From the NCBI RefSeq assembly GCF_000275845.1, contig NW_006766916.1:266605-322253 (forward strand): DNA of 55,649 nucleotides. The letters are read 5' to 3'. Under the pieces are notes generated by a model. The model saw nothing but the letters and a program-made list of their open reading frames with translations, searched no databases and had not been told where the DNA came from. Each line of letters begins with the position of its first letter. The first letter of the stretch is position 1. Source of the stretch: Dichomitus squalens LYAD-421 SS1. Taxonomy: Eukaryota > Basidiomycota > Agaricomycetes > Polyporales > Polyporaceae. The translations under genes were made by a program, and so were the position numbers. Shown here piece by piece: positions 1-11,036 of the stretch.

Positions 1-3000
1 ACGAAGCAGATAAGTTGCAACGATGAAGTAGAAGGCTGGATCGACGAAGTGGACGCGTCCGCTTAGGAGTGAAAAGCAGAAACATCGTAACCGTAGCGAT
101 TTGTACAAGCGCCCGTCACAACGGAGGATGTAATCGAGGCGTGGCAATTGGGGACAGTGACACCGTGGCGTTTGTCTTCCTACTTCGTTGCAGTCGTTCA
201 GCTCAAGAGTTTCCCGCCCTCCTCATCGACATGTCGCTCGATTACGCCCTTGAAGACAGTTTCAATGTCGAAGTGGAACGGCTCCTGAATGACCCCGCCG
301 TTTCTGATATGGCTTTACGTAGCCAAGCCCAAGAATATCTGCAGGTCTATGACGAACCATCATTCGTTGAAATCGACGTTCCTCAGTGGGTTCGCCGCAT
401 CCAGTCGCATACGAGATTGAAGATCAAGTATACATCGAGGCGACTGTTTGATACGATGTACGAGGCAGCGACTACACTTCGAGTGCCACTTGGTGCGCGA
501 TATGTTTCTGCCGCCATTTGTGCTTGTGCTAGTCATGCCAAGAGCGCTGTGACTTGTTCTCAAGATCAGCCGAAGAGTGTTTCAGAAGCGTTAGGTCGGC
601 TCGCTTCGGTTTGGCTTGCCTTTGTGCTCTGGCCCCGTAAGCTCTTCGACTGCCCGCTCTTACAGTTCGTGTTCTTAACACTCCGAGGTCCAGTTTATAT
701 CCAAGCGGTATTCCCTGTGGAGCCATCTGGCGAAGATTCAGGAGATACTACCCCGACAGGAAGATCTGAAGATTTCTTCCGGAATACCGTGGCGTACCCG
801 AGCCGCCGATGGCCTGTCTTGAGAGACGAAGTAAGTCGCCATGCTTGGCTCTGTGTTCGCCCTTGCTTAGGGGATATCAGTTGTATCAGCGTGATAGGTA
901 TAGGTGCTTTATGTCAGGCGCCATGCTTTTTCGCACTCCGGAAGAGGCCCTTTCGGGTGTATACACAAGTGATCTACTTGTTACGCACGTTATCGGAGCC
1001 ATACCGCTGGCCAGCGTCAGGTTGAGACACCATGATGACCAGGCATGTTTTGGTTTCGCCTTCGGGATGTTCAAACCGACAACCACACTGACAAATGATG
1101 GAAGGACATAGCTCTAGACATGTTGCAACGTTATTGTCAGGTTGAAAAGGAATCACTGCGTCACATGGCAGGCGCAGACGAGCCGCAGAATACTCTGTTG
1201 TTGGAACCTAATGCACGTGCCGCTTTTATTCGCTACAAGTGGTGTTTACTACCGACGGACGTAAGTGTGGTTCGTTACCGTTCATAGCGCGCTCGGTGAT
1301 GACTATTATTCAGATTGCGAATTGCTATGAGATCCAAATGCACAAGTCGAACTACCTCGGTGCTACACAGGCGCAGGATCGCGTTACATTCAAGGACTAT
1401 AGTCTTGAGGCACCGGCCATGGATAGTGCCGACGCCGAGAGGGCAGCCTCATACCTGGAGTCCTCTCAGCACCGGGGAGTGAAACGAAGGCGTGAACAAG
1501 CTGGAGTAGACCTACCCAATCCCAAGCTCCTTCGAGTGCATGCTGCTTTAACAATTTTGCTCCGCTCAAGTGGTACTGCGGACATATTCGATACGATGAT
1601 CCGCTGGCGTTCTAACGAGCACCATCAAAGCGTGCCGGAGGCGAGTGGGCGTGCCTTCTGGGAGTCTGTTGTAATATACGAAGGTCCGGAAATTCGCCTA
1701 TCTGCCGAGTTGCAGAACGCGGCGGAGGCGATTGGTCGTTTATCGACGTCGACTGATTCGGAATAGATGACATTACCTTTTGTTTCGACCTCAACTTAGT
1801 TCTGCGATCGTTGTTGGCTTATGGCATTCCTCAAACGACTCCTGACATGTGGCCTGTTATCGTCAAGACTATAGATTTCCCAATACGAGGCTCCAGTGGC
1901 TTTCTGGTGCGGTTGCAGTCGTAGCCGTGGTCATCAGTGGTGAATCAGAGGACTGTTCACACCGACGGAGTCCGTGCTCGAAGCCGACGGATACACCTAT
2001 GCGGTGCGTCAATGGACGGCATTTTCGTGTGTCAGTAGCATAGCGTGTTTGTTCCTTTCAAGCCGCGAAGGCAGTCTTGCCACGAGCACAGGCGCTGGCT
2101 TCATTTCGAGGAAATCTATTCAGCAACATGATGGATGGGCAGTTACAACACGGATCGTCTCTTGATGGATTATAGCGAGCGGTAGACAACGAAGGCAGCC
2201 AGACGTTCAAAAAACAACACCTCGACACCAGCCCTCGATACCTTGTTTCTGTGGCATCCAGTCAGAATCCTGTCGATAGAGAAGATAAGGCAAGCGACGC
2301 ACAATGAGAGTGAAGCCATCATCCGTGAGAGTCCCGAAGTCATCGAGGCCTTCACGGCAGGGAATCGGATATTTCCAGCTGGAGAGACGCCACATATTCA
2401 CGGATTGTTTGCCTCGCGCGTCCCCTTTTCAGTGGCGTTTCTGGATAAAAGTCATTGAAAAACTCCTGTTCAAAGGATGTCAGGTAGCACAAACCTCTAT
2501 CATGACTCTCGGCAGAGTCTTGAGCGCGAAACGAATCCCACGCGTTGTCTTCATTACTGCACGTTCCCTGCCCGGGTCAACGCGAATGCCCTCGCATGGC
2601 AAGCGATACAGAGAGGTTGGCACAGAGTGTAGTGCCTAGACTTGAATAGCAGTACTGGAGTTCGTCGGATAGCAACTGCTGCAACTTGGATAAATGGTCG
2701 GTCATATGTAGGAACAAGGAGATTGGGTGGCATGTGGCCTCGGGTCAGCAAGGAGACGTCACTTCTGAAAACGGCTTAGATGCAACCAGTCCCAGGCTGG
2801 CATTAGCAAGTGGACAAATATTGCTGTCATCGAAACTGATATCAATGACCGCTTCTCTAACGGCTGTGCACCGTAGTCGAACTCCTCCAACCGTGTATGT
2901 GGTAAGAACAGCGAAGCTGGCCAGAACAAACATACCCAACAGTTGCGCTTTAGTGCTACAGTGTGGACTGTCGACGACCAAGCATTGCTCACCTCGGCAC

Positions 3001-3022
3001 CAGCCTCTTCCACAGCCCTCCC
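1..3022. other. Gene-poor stretch, possible decayed coding remnants
   Basis: I see no complete gene here. Open stretches on the plus strand at about 238-510 and 1381-1766 encode acidic, globular-looking peptides. Examples are SLDYALEDSFNVEVERLLND near the first and AERAASYLESSQHRG followed by a KRRRE basic patch near the second. Both contain an [IL]FDTM motif (LFDTMYEAA, IFDTMIRW). They could be exons of one unrecognised or decayed gene. No start, splice chain or family assignment could be supported. Confidence 0.25.
1239..1766 (+). CDS. Hypothetical protein fragment (unrecognised)
   Basis: A 175-codon open frame. Its second half (from about residue 55) looks more protein-like than its surroundings: an acidic, Ala-rich helix-like segment, a KRRRE basic cluster resembling a nuclear localisation signal, then a hydrophobic helix (LRVHAALTILLRSSG) and an acidic C-terminus ending DSE. 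I do not recognise a family. The first 50 residues look like chance translation, so the real start, if any, is probably an internal exon boundary. It may be the last exon of a larger gene or a pseudogene. There are no neighbours within 1.2 kb that help assign a role. Confidence 0.25.
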   Translation: MVFTTDGRKCGSLPFIARSVMTIIQIANCYEIQMHKSNYLGATQAQDRVTFKDYSLEAPAMDSADAERAASYLESSQHRGVKRRREQAGVDLPNPKLLRVHAALTILLRSSGTADIFDTMIRWRSNEHHQSVPEASGRAFWESVVIYEGPEIRLSAELQNAAEAIGRLSTSTDSE

Positions 3023-5277
3023 TCACGCGCCCTTCACACCCAAGAACAACAAGCCCCTCTTCGCCTTCTCGACCTCCTCCTCCAGCTCCCGCCCATCCGC
3101 GCTCGTCCAGCGCGCTTCCTTCCCCAACTCCTCCACGCTCTTCCCCGCCTTCAGCGCGTTCTCAAACGCCGCCTTCCGCGCATTCAGTTCCGCCATCCTT
3201 CTCGGGTCCGCGTGCCCCGTGAAAATCACAACCGCCGTCCGCGCAGGGAGCGCCGTGTACAGCTCGCGCAGCTGCTTGTCCAGGATCGCCATCGTCTCCA
3301 GGAGCGGCGCCCCGTCTTCCTTCCGGCCCGCGTTCGTGCTCGAGGTTGGGGGAGGGACAGGCTCGTCGCCCGTGACTTTGGGGGTGATCCACCCGCGAAC
3401 GTCCGCGAGCGCCGTGAGGCGCCCAAAGAGGAAATGGTGCGAGGGCAAGGAAGAGAGGAGCCCGGCGAGGACGTCGGCGTCAGACTTGCACGCGATGCAC
3501 GTCGTCGCCTTCTGCCCGTGCCACGCCGCGGGGTTGCCGTGGTCGACGACGGCGGAGGTGATGGGGGCGTTGCCTTTTGTGCGTGAGCGCGACATACGCT
3601 CGAAGATGGACTCGGTGTCGACTTTGAACTCGCCGAAGCCGGGGCCTGGTAGTCGACCACATTAGTCTATCACAAGCAAGGACACGAAATCTTGAGAAGA
3701 CGCACCATTCTCGACCTTCTTTCTCAACAGATCCAAACATGCCCGCGCGTCCTCCTCTGGGTCGTGTCCGCCCTCGCCCCGATTCTGGATCTCCCGGCCG
3801 CACCACTTCTTCGTCAACCACGCCAACCCGGGCTTGAGCGGCCTTCCCCTTGGATGGTGATAGATCAGCGCCGTATCAATGCATCGTGGATGACATATCT
3901 TCAGCGCCTGCAGATCCGACTCGAGCGAGTGCCCGAGTAGGACTGGGGTCGGTGAAGCGGAGAGGACGGAGAGTATATGGGATTGGACATCATCAAAGGA
4001 CGCTGTTGCGGATGAAAGGCCTTCGGCAGTAATGCCGGACCAGCGGGTGAGGTAGTCCGTGACGGGCTTAGAGGGCTTGACGAGCGCGTCGTAGACGACG
4101 ATGCTGGAGGCGTAGTCGATGAGGCAGACGCGGGCGAGTTGTTTGCCGTCTTCTGTAAGACACTACAAAGTTGGCTGGTGAATACGTATCTACGCGACTC
4201 TATCGGGCATGACACACCATCTCACAGTCGATCGCATATATTCGCGGAGGATCGCTCGCCGGAGGTGACAATAATGTGGCGTCCGCGGCGCTGACCTTGG
4301 TCTCGACCCATCCTGGAGGCTTCTCAAACACTTCCGCAAGGTATGACGGCACGGGGTACCCGTTCTCGATCATCTGCTCGAGAGTAAGGAGATAGCGCAT
4401 CGGGGATTTTTCTTGTGTTCGTTCTGCTAGAGCCATCCCGCATGGGCGACGGAAGGTACGCGACAAACCGAGGGTACTCACAAATCAAGCGTTCTGTCAG
4501 TCGCCTCTTCTTCTCCTCTCCGGTGACGGGCCCTTGGAAGAATGTGTTCAGGACGGAGTGCATTCGGCTTTGGTCGCCTGGTGCGCGGGTCGGACATGCG
4601 TAGGTGAAGGTGGAGTTGATGAAGGGGACCCCGGACGAGCTTTCTCCGGCGAGATTCGTCTGTGGCAGTGGCACTTGTAGTGGGACGTTAGGGTTTGACG
4701 TGGCGGATGTCGGGAGAGGAGGTAGGGAGAGAATGTCTGGTGTTAGTCCGGGTATCAGAAGAGCGACCACTCTATTGATTGAGCGAGGGTTCTGAGTGCG
4801 TTCTTGAGACCTGCGAGGGAGGAAAACACAGAAAATGTGACATACCTCGACTCTGACCCAGCTAGGAGGCGGCGCGTCGGCGGTTAGATGAAGGACTAGG
4901 TCCCGGACGTCCTGCACGCGTGAATTCAGTACATCCACCAGTCTACGGGACGCAACAAACACACATCAATTCCAACAGCCTCCCTCCTCTTCATTATCTC
5001 GCTCTTTGCATACATGAACTTGGGAGGGTTGGTCTGAGGTGGAGGTAGGATCGACATGAGTGCGCGCAAGAGGTGCTGCCGCAGAGACGTGACAACGTAC
5101 GTCTAACTTCGTCTCCATCTTCTTCTGCTTCTTAGACTTCCGCTTCTCAACTTTCGTCCACTCCCCTCCGTCTTCGGGAACGTGATCGTCGCCTTCGTCT
5201 GAAAGTTTTTGTCGCTTGCTCGCTTGGGCAGACTGTGTGTCTTGAGCCACAGGCGAGGACGCCTGGCTGCGCTTCAT
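3023..5277 (-). CDS. REX1: RNA exonuclease Rex1/REXO1-type (DEDDh 3'-5' exoribonuclease)
   Basis: Seven-exon model (exons 5277-5101, 5033-4965, 4911-4846, 4791-4482, 4426-4218, 4162-3706, 3645-3023; all phases join) giving about 636 aa, normal for fungal Rex1. The N-terminus is Lys-rich and nuclear-like (KRKSKKQKK near residues 46-54). A conserved pre-domain (PPKFMYAKSEI, VVALLIPGLTPDIL) leads to SPMRYLLTLEQMIENGYP. The DEDDh exonuclease fold follows: Exo I AIDCEM (D274, E276, interrupted by an intron right after CEM), Exo II LLGHSLESDL (D360), Exo III GGHDPEEDARACLDLL (H410, D415). Family members trim 3' ends of 5S rRNA, 5.8S rRNA and tRNA precursors in the nucleus. The C-terminal 200 aa (after PGFGEF) contain an RRM-like region and a charged coiled tail ending GVKGA. 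The start is the first ATG before MKRSQASS; no closer in-frame Met fits the domain order. It is convergent with nothing nearby and is divergent to the amylase. Confidence 0.9.
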
Positions 5278-6262
5278 GGTAGCCGGAGTTTTTGAGCCTC
5301 AGCAGCGAGGAATAGCAGAAGATCTATGTTTCAATTTCCGAGGCTAGACAAAGCAGAGGGCTGCGAGTACGTGAAGAAGCCGTAAAGCCAGACGTCTGTT
5401 AAAATGCACCGCAGTCGTTTCGCAGAGGAATCCTTGGGGAGCGCCCATAATCCTGCTTATGTCAGCGTCTCCATTGGGAAGCCTGGCCACAGGCCTTCCA
5501 AATTCGTCACTTAACGCCAGCAGTGCGCTCAGGCGCTTGAATCGCCTGTAGACGACTAATGTCGGAGGTCCCGCCCCTCTCGCGCACTTCCCAATAGGAA
5601 ATGTGCCATATATCTGCACTTGCACATTTTGATCCTATTTTGAGCATGAAATACTGACAACATTACTTTAGCGATCTTGGAGAAGACTGATGTGAAGTTG
5701 TGCCGCTCTATCGCTCTCGCTGATGTTCGAGTTCCCTTGGTGCACATTTTCCCACTTGTCGAACTATACCAGACTTGGGAATGATTAGGTACGACTTCGA
5801 TTGTATAGTGCCAACCCCCCTCCCCGATTAACTGATGCGAGGATAGGTAACCGTTACGACGAGTGTTCAAGCAATAACCGGAGGAGTAGGTGTTGGCATG
5901 ATCCAGTCGTCGCGCCCTATCTGGCGCAGCTGAAGATCTTAGACATTGGATGCAGAAACTCGAAGGACTATGGATGGATGGCCGGACATACCCGCACCCT
6001 TGACACACCTTCACCATTTGCTCGATCACAGTGGCTTCGACGCTAACGGCACGTCAGCGACTATAACTCAACCCCGTCATCCGACAGGATGTCTGTGCTC
6101 CCCTCCTTCACGCTTGGTTCATTACCGCCGCCTCAGGTTCACCGTCAAGACACTTCAACGCCTAGACGGCGTTTTACAAACAGGCTCGGACCGCGCGCGC
6201 AAAGCCAACACTGGTCTTAGACTCCGTGTGTGGATTCAATCTTACCTCATAGTCTTCCAGCT
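5278..6262. other. Intergenic region between REX1 and the amylase (shared divergent 5' region)
   Basis: 985 bp separate the two start codons, so the promoters of both genes must lie here. Open frames on both strands are short and show no recognisable domain. A pyrimidine-rich stretch around 5812-5826 is visible. No TATA box close to either start could be called with confidence. Confidence 0.5.
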
Positions 6263-8338
6263 ATGTTGCGTTTCCTCGTCTTGTTGCTTTTCATCACTTC
6301 CGTCTTCGCCGCGACTGCCGATCAATGGCGCAGCAGGACCATCTACCAATTACTCACGGATAGATTCGCGACCACCGACGGACATGACCCTCATTGCAAC
6401 GCCACTGCACGTCAGTACTGTGGAGGAACGTGGAAGGGAATCATCAACAAGCTCGACTACATCCAAGACCTCGGCTTCGACGCAGTCTGGATTTCTCCTG
6501 TCGTCGCGAACATAGAAGGAAACACGTCCTACGGAGAAGCGTACCACGGGTGAGTCCCAACATCTCTTCATTCCCATCATATATTTTCAATACCCTTCTT
6601 CGTAGATATTGGACACGGGACATGACTGCCCTCAACCCGCACTTCGGCGACGCGAGCGACCTGCAAGCGCTCAGCGCCGAGTTGCACCGGCGCAACATGC
6701 TCTTCATGGTCGATATCGTCGTCAACCACATGGCGTCTGCCTCCGATCCCCCAGACTACAACATCTACCAGCCCTTCTCGTCACAGTCGTCCTATCACAC
6801 CGAGTGCTTCATTCAAGACTGGCAGAACCAGACCAACGTCGAACAGTGCTGGCTCGGGGACACGTCCGTGCCTTTGGTGGACCTCAATACGGAGGACGAC
6901 GATGTCGTGAACACGCTCAATGCGTGGGTAAAGGACTTGGTTACCACGTACTCGATCGACGGGCTTCGTGTCGATACTGTCAGGCATATCCGGCAGGACT
7001 TCTGGCCTGGGTTTGCAGACGCCGCTGGGGTGTTCATTCTGGGCGAGGTTCAACACCCAAACACCTCTTACGTCGCTGACTATACTCGTGAGTTCTCCCT
7101 TTTCTCTTCCATCTCCCGTAGCACCTACTAACAGGCAACTCAACAGACAAAATTGACGGCGTGCTCGACTACCCCACCTGGTACTCCCTCGTCCCTGCCT
7201 TCACCAACACATCCGGTAACATCACCGATCTCGCGCGGAAGGTGTGGGAAGCGCAGGCTCAGTACAAGACGGGAGAGCTCCTGGTCGGGTCATTCTTGGA
7301 GAACCACGACAACCCGCGCTTACCGTCGTTCATACAAGACAACGCGGTGCGTCTCCTCTGCACATCCCGCGCACGTCAGAAAGAGCTGAAAAACTCCGTT
7401 CATGTCGTGTAGCTGATCAAGAACGCGATAACGTGGCCCTTTATGAATGACGGCATACCCATCCTCTACCAAGGTCAGTGCGCAAAGCAGCGTAGTGTCG
7501 AATCTAGCTGAAGTGAACTGGGGTATTCGCAGGTCAGGAGCAGACTTACGCTGGGGGGGATGATCCCGAGAATCGCGAAGCGTTAGTTCCAACGCACCCC
7601 AAGCAAGTTCTTGCACGCATACTGACGAGTCGCCTTCTGGTATACGTAACAGGCTCTGGCTGTCCCAGTACATACAGCAAAGGCCACTAGTGACGCACGT
7701 CAAGATCCTTAATGCCGCGCGCCGAGCCGCCATGGCGTACAACGCTAATTTCCTCAAAACGCCAGTATGTGCCCTGTCTTGAGACCAATTGTGACTCTCC
7801 GTGGTAGTAGTGCTGAGAGGATGGGATACGTGTAGGCGATGCTCTTCGCCGTTTCCCAGAAGACCCTTGCGATCTCGAAGCCGCCTCTGCTCACGCTCCT
7901 GACCAATGTCGGGAGCAGCTCCACGCCCAACTGGAACGTGCCCGACGCGGGGTACAAGCCTGGGGAGACGCTCGTCGATGTGCTGACCTGCAACACGATC
8001 ACTGTGGATAAGAACGGTGGGGTCATCGTCGCGGGGCACGCGGGCAACCCACAGGTCTGTCGCATATCTCCCCACCGATTCTCCCGGTCAATGAGTGGCG
8101 GACGCTTACTTTGGGCGTGACGTACTAGGTCCTGCTCCCGGCGTCGGCGTTGAGCCCGAAGGGGACGATGTGCTCGAACATCGCGACGGGCACAGGGGAG
8201 CACCAGGTTTCCTCGGCGACGCACAACACGCCCGGCGGTGGAGACGACTTGCGCTCGCAGATCGGGTGGGCGATGTCGCTTGCGATACCGCTTACACTGC
8301 TCTTCCTCGCGAGCCAGACGACTTTGTTTTTAGGATGA
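6263..8338 (+). CDS. Secreted alpha-amylase, glycoside hydrolase family 13, probably GPI-anchored
   Basis: Eight exons (6263-6549, 6606-7087, 7147-7346, 7413-7473, 7533-7581, 7653-7764, 7836-8054, 8129-8338) join in phase to 539 aa. The enzyme hydrolyses internal alpha-1,4-glucosidic bonds of starch and related glucans. [16 protein letters not shown] is a clear signal peptide, which is why I start here and not at the in-frame ATG 33 bp upstream. Fungal GH13_1-like landmarks in order: [27 protein letters not shown], region I DIVVNH, region [11 protein letters not shown] (nucleophile D219), region III ILGEV (acid/base E243), region IV ENHDNPR (D311), then GQEQTYAGG and NREALWLS. A beta-sandwich C domain follows. 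The last 35 residues run from a Gly-rich spacer (TPGGGDD) into a hydrophobic end ([19 protein letters not shown]), a GPI-signal pattern. Wall-bound amylases of this kind can act on cell-wall alpha-glucan rather than external starch; which applies here is inference. Confidence 0.94.
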
Positions 8339-8692
8339 GGACGTGGCGTCCTAGCGGGTGTTCGGTATCTCGTTCGTTCGAGCACAAAAGTCTACTCACT
8401 CCTTTCCTTAATCATTTCGGTCGTTACCAAAACGTTGTGTACTGTACCTTACACTTATTTCCGTTGTACTTAGCAATCTAATCATAGCCTCATGTCGCAA
8501 ACTCAACTGTCACTGCAAGAGTACTTATCTCGTAGGATTCCGTTCTGACGAATGATATGGTCAAGACGTGGCCACAGCAAAGGCACCTAGCAAAATGGTA
8601 GTTCCACGTTGCACTCATTCAAGTTCAAGAGGTTGGAATTGATTGCTATTGATACATTATAGATATGCGATTACATGAGATCCCCAGGGGTA
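8339..8692. other. 3' flank of the amylase
   Basis: AT-richer sequence downstream of the amylase stop. It presumably holds its 3' UTR and transcription end. I see no gene or repeat in it. TA at 8691-8692 is the probable target-site dinucleotide of the adjoining TIR element. Confidence 0.5.
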
Positions 8693-9400
8693 CTAGCGCT
8701 GCACCAGAAGTGCAAAATCCGCGCTCTTACTCACAAATCTCCCGAGTCACTCGAGATTGTACTCCCGGATCTTCATAAGTACATTCTGTGACATCTCACC
8801 TATCACCTACAGTTTTTCGAGCTTCAAGAACGGAGCGATTGGGAGACCCGAGGGAGAAGATTGAGTGCAACAGTAATGCAACTAGTTGGAGCGTCTGAGT
8901 AACGGCGGCGTCACGGGCGGTCGAACGGCAATCGGCGGCATTTTGTAACCCCGCTGGGACAAGACACACACCTCCGCTATCCCGGCTAGACTGAGATCGG
9001 GTCCTTTTGGAGCTCCGACAGCCCGAAGGTGGCTACTTGTCACGCTCAGGAACTCGTTCAGCTCTCTAGGCCCACCTATTGCTCCTATAGCCTCGGAAAA
9101 ATAGACACAAGTTCTTCTTGCACTTTACGAACACATATTGAACCTTGGAGAGAATCAGACTGCAAGAACAGTGAGCCGAGGGCATTGATGTCGTGAAGCC
9201 CCTCATCTTTCCAACTAATAGTCAAATATCTTGACAACCTCAAGACCGTTTTTTCCAATTCTTTTACGATACTATTGAGAAGCTTCATACGCACACGACA
9301 CAAAAAGGATCCGGTCATTTGATGAGGGTCTGATGAATAGCGCCTTAATTTGCACTTCTGTTGCATGATTTCACTATTTGCACTTCTGGTGCAGCGCTAG
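8693..9400. mobile_element. Non-autonomous TIR element (MITE-like), 708 bp, TA target site
   Basis: The 24 bases at 8693-8716 (CTAGCGCTGCACCAGAAGTG plus CAAA) recur as an exact reverse complement at 9377-9400. Both ends are flanked by TA (8691-8692 and 9401-9402), the target-site duplication typical of Tc1/mariner-superfamily elements. A second, inner copy of part of the repeat (TTTGCACTTCTGTTGCA) sits at about 9350-9366. The interior encodes no recognisable transposase; the longest frame (9085-9366 minus, 93 codons) shows no domain. It ends only 50 bp from the stop codon of the sHSP gene. The superfamily assignment rests on TSD and TIR alone. Confidence 0.75.
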
Positions 9401-10119
9401 TATAGTGTTAAAATCGGAAGACAGCGACGTGACCAACTGCGGGACCTCCTCACGAGATGGTGATCCGCTTAGGAAGCTGCTCGGCGGTCTGGCGCGGGAA
9501 GGTAACCGTCAAGACACCGTTCTCCATCGAGGCCTTGATATCCTCGGGCTATATCAAATAGAATTGAGTTCGTTGAACTGCGCTACCAAGTGCCAGGCGA
9601 AAACGGCTTACCTTGATGCCCTGAGGGACGGGCAGCGAGCGCGAGAAGCGGCCAAAGCGGCGCTCGCGGAGGACGTACCCGTTCTCCTTGCGATCCTCGT
9701 TCTCGAACCTCGACTCGCCCGAGATGGTGAGGCGGTTATTGTGGACGTCGATGCTCACGTCCTGCTTGTAGATGCCCGGGAGCTCGAACGTCGCGGTGAC
9801 GAGGTTCTTCTCCTTGTCCTCGTGAATGTCAACCCTGCAACGCCTCCGTGTCAGCTTCTGTGCTCAAATTCACTAAGAGATAAGGAGGAGGATGCGCTTA
9901 CCTTGGGCGGAGGACGGGCGGGGCCTGGTTCTGGCTGTCCTGCTGACGTTGGACAGCTTGGCCCGGGTTCGCGCCGGTGCCGTTGGTGCGACGGGCGAAG
10001 GCATCGTCGAAGAGGCGGTCGAACTCGGAGAAGGGGTCGTTGTTGAAGAAGTTGAAAAGCGACATTGCGGTAATGATATAGGGAGAAGAGCGCGGTAAGA
10101 TGCTAGTGTTTGTGTTACT
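9344..10119. repeat. Left member of an identical about 776-bp duplicate flanking an N-gap
   Basis: Sequence 9344-10119 is repeated at 10261-11036 with a constant offset of 917 bp and no difference that I could see. It includes the right tip of the TIR element and the entire sHSP gene. The left copy stops exactly at the first N and the right copy starts exactly at the last N. This is the signature of overlapping contig ends left unmerged. Confidence 0.9.
9450..10065 (-). CDS. Small heat-shock protein (HSP20/alpha-crystallin); probable assembly duplicate
   Basis: Exons 10065-9902, 9834-9612 and 9548-9450 encode the same 161-aa protein as the copy at 10367-10982, with introns at identical places and no base differences seen. 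It is described in full under that copy. It lies left of the N-run, so its promoter is replaced by Ns 54 bp upstream of the ATG. The gene is therefore probably a second image of one locus and not a true paralogue. If the duplication is real, it would be a very recent tandem duplication. Confidence 0.75.
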
Positions 10120-10260
10120 NNNNNNNNNNNNNNNNNNNNNNNNNNNNNNNNNNNNNNNNNNNNNNNNNNNNNNNNNNNNNNNNNNNNNNNNNNNNNNNNN
10201 NNNNNNNNNNNNNNNNNNNNNNNNNNNNNNNNNNNNNNNNNNNNNNNNNNNNNNNNNNNN
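10120..10260. other. Assembly gap (141 Ns)
   Basis: A run of N at 10120-10260. The flanks are the end and the start of the same 776-bp sequence, so the gap is probably negative in reality, i.e. the contigs overlap. Confidence 0.99.
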
Positions 10261-11036
10261 CTTAATTTGCACTTCTGTTGCATGATTTCACTATTTGCAC
10301 TTCTGGTGCAGCGCTAGTATAGTGTTAAAATCGGAAGACAGCGACGTGACCAACTGCGGGACCTCCTCACGAGATGGTGATCCGCTTAGGAAGCTGCTCG
10401 GCGGTCTGGCGCGGGAAGGTAACCGTCAAGACACCGTTCTCCATCGAGGCCTTGATATCCTCGGGCTATATCAAATAGAATTGAGTTCGTTGAACTGCGC
10501 TACCAAGTGCCAGGCGAAAACGGCTTACCTTGATGCCCTGAGGGACGGGCAGCGAGCGCGAGAAGCGGCCAAAGCGGCGCTCGCGGAGGACGTACCCGTT
10601 CTCCTTGCGATCCTCGTTCTCGAACCTCGACTCGCCCGAGATGGTGAGGCGGTTATTGTGGACGTCGATGCTCACGTCCTGCTTGTAGATGCCCGGGAGC
10701 TCGAACGTCGCGGTGACGAGGTTCTTCTCCTTGTCCTCGTGAATGTCAACCCTGCAACGCCTCCGTGTCAGCTTCTGTGCTCAAATTCACTAAGAGATAA
10801 GGAGGAGGATGCGCTTACCTTGGGCGGAGGACGGGCGGGGCCTGGTTCTGGCTGTCCTGCTGACGTTGGACAGCTTGGCCCGGGTTCGCGCCGGTGCCGT
10901 TGGTGCGACGGGCGAAGGCATCGTCGAAGAGGCGGTCGAACTCGGAGAAGGGGTCGTTGTTGAAGAAGTTGAAAAGCGACATTGCGGTAATGATATAGGG
11001 AGAAGAGCGCGGTAAGATGCTAGTGTTTGTGTTACT
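10261..11036. repeat. Right member of the identical about 776-bp duplicate flanking the N-gap
   Basis: Mirror of 9344-10119 (offset 917). It begins in the middle of the TIR element's right arm, directly after the last N, which a natural duplication would do only by coincidence. Confidence 0.9.
10367..10982 (-). CDS. Small heat-shock protein (HSP20/alpha-crystallin family), sHSP-A
   Basis: Exons 10982-10819, 10751-10529 and 10465-10367 join in phase (2, 0) to 161 aa. ATP-independent holdase chaperone that forms oligomers and binds unfolding proteins in the cytosol. The N-terminal arm starts MSLFNFFNNDPFSEFDRLFDDAF, with Phe-rich repeats typical of the class. A polar linker rich in Gln/Asn follows. 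The alpha-crystallin domain (about residues 55-150) contains VTATFELPG, the SGES strand, the RFGRFSRSLPVPQGIK turn and the A-x-x-x-n-G-V-L-T-V-T-F signature. A short tail with ITIS supplies the I-x-I type anchor. It lies head to head with sHSP-B (857 bp between starts), and the two have the same intron positions, so they are old duplicates. Only a weak two-unit heat-shock element (TTCgcGAA, 11412-11419) was seen in the shared upstream region near the middle. Confidence 0.92.

Noticed and set aside
2943..3821. Several plus- and minus-strand frames of 100-240 codons, Arg/Pro/Ser-rich
   Set aside because: Out-of-frame shadows of the GC-rich last exons of the Rex1 gene.
9378..10963. Two 222-codon plus-strand frames
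   Set aside because: Antisense shadows of the sHSP-A exons; the true gene is on the minus strand with clear introns and the alpha-crystallin signature.
9344..11036. True tandem duplication of the sHSP-A gene
   Set aside because: Zero divergence and breakpoints coinciding with the N-run favour unmerged contig overlap.
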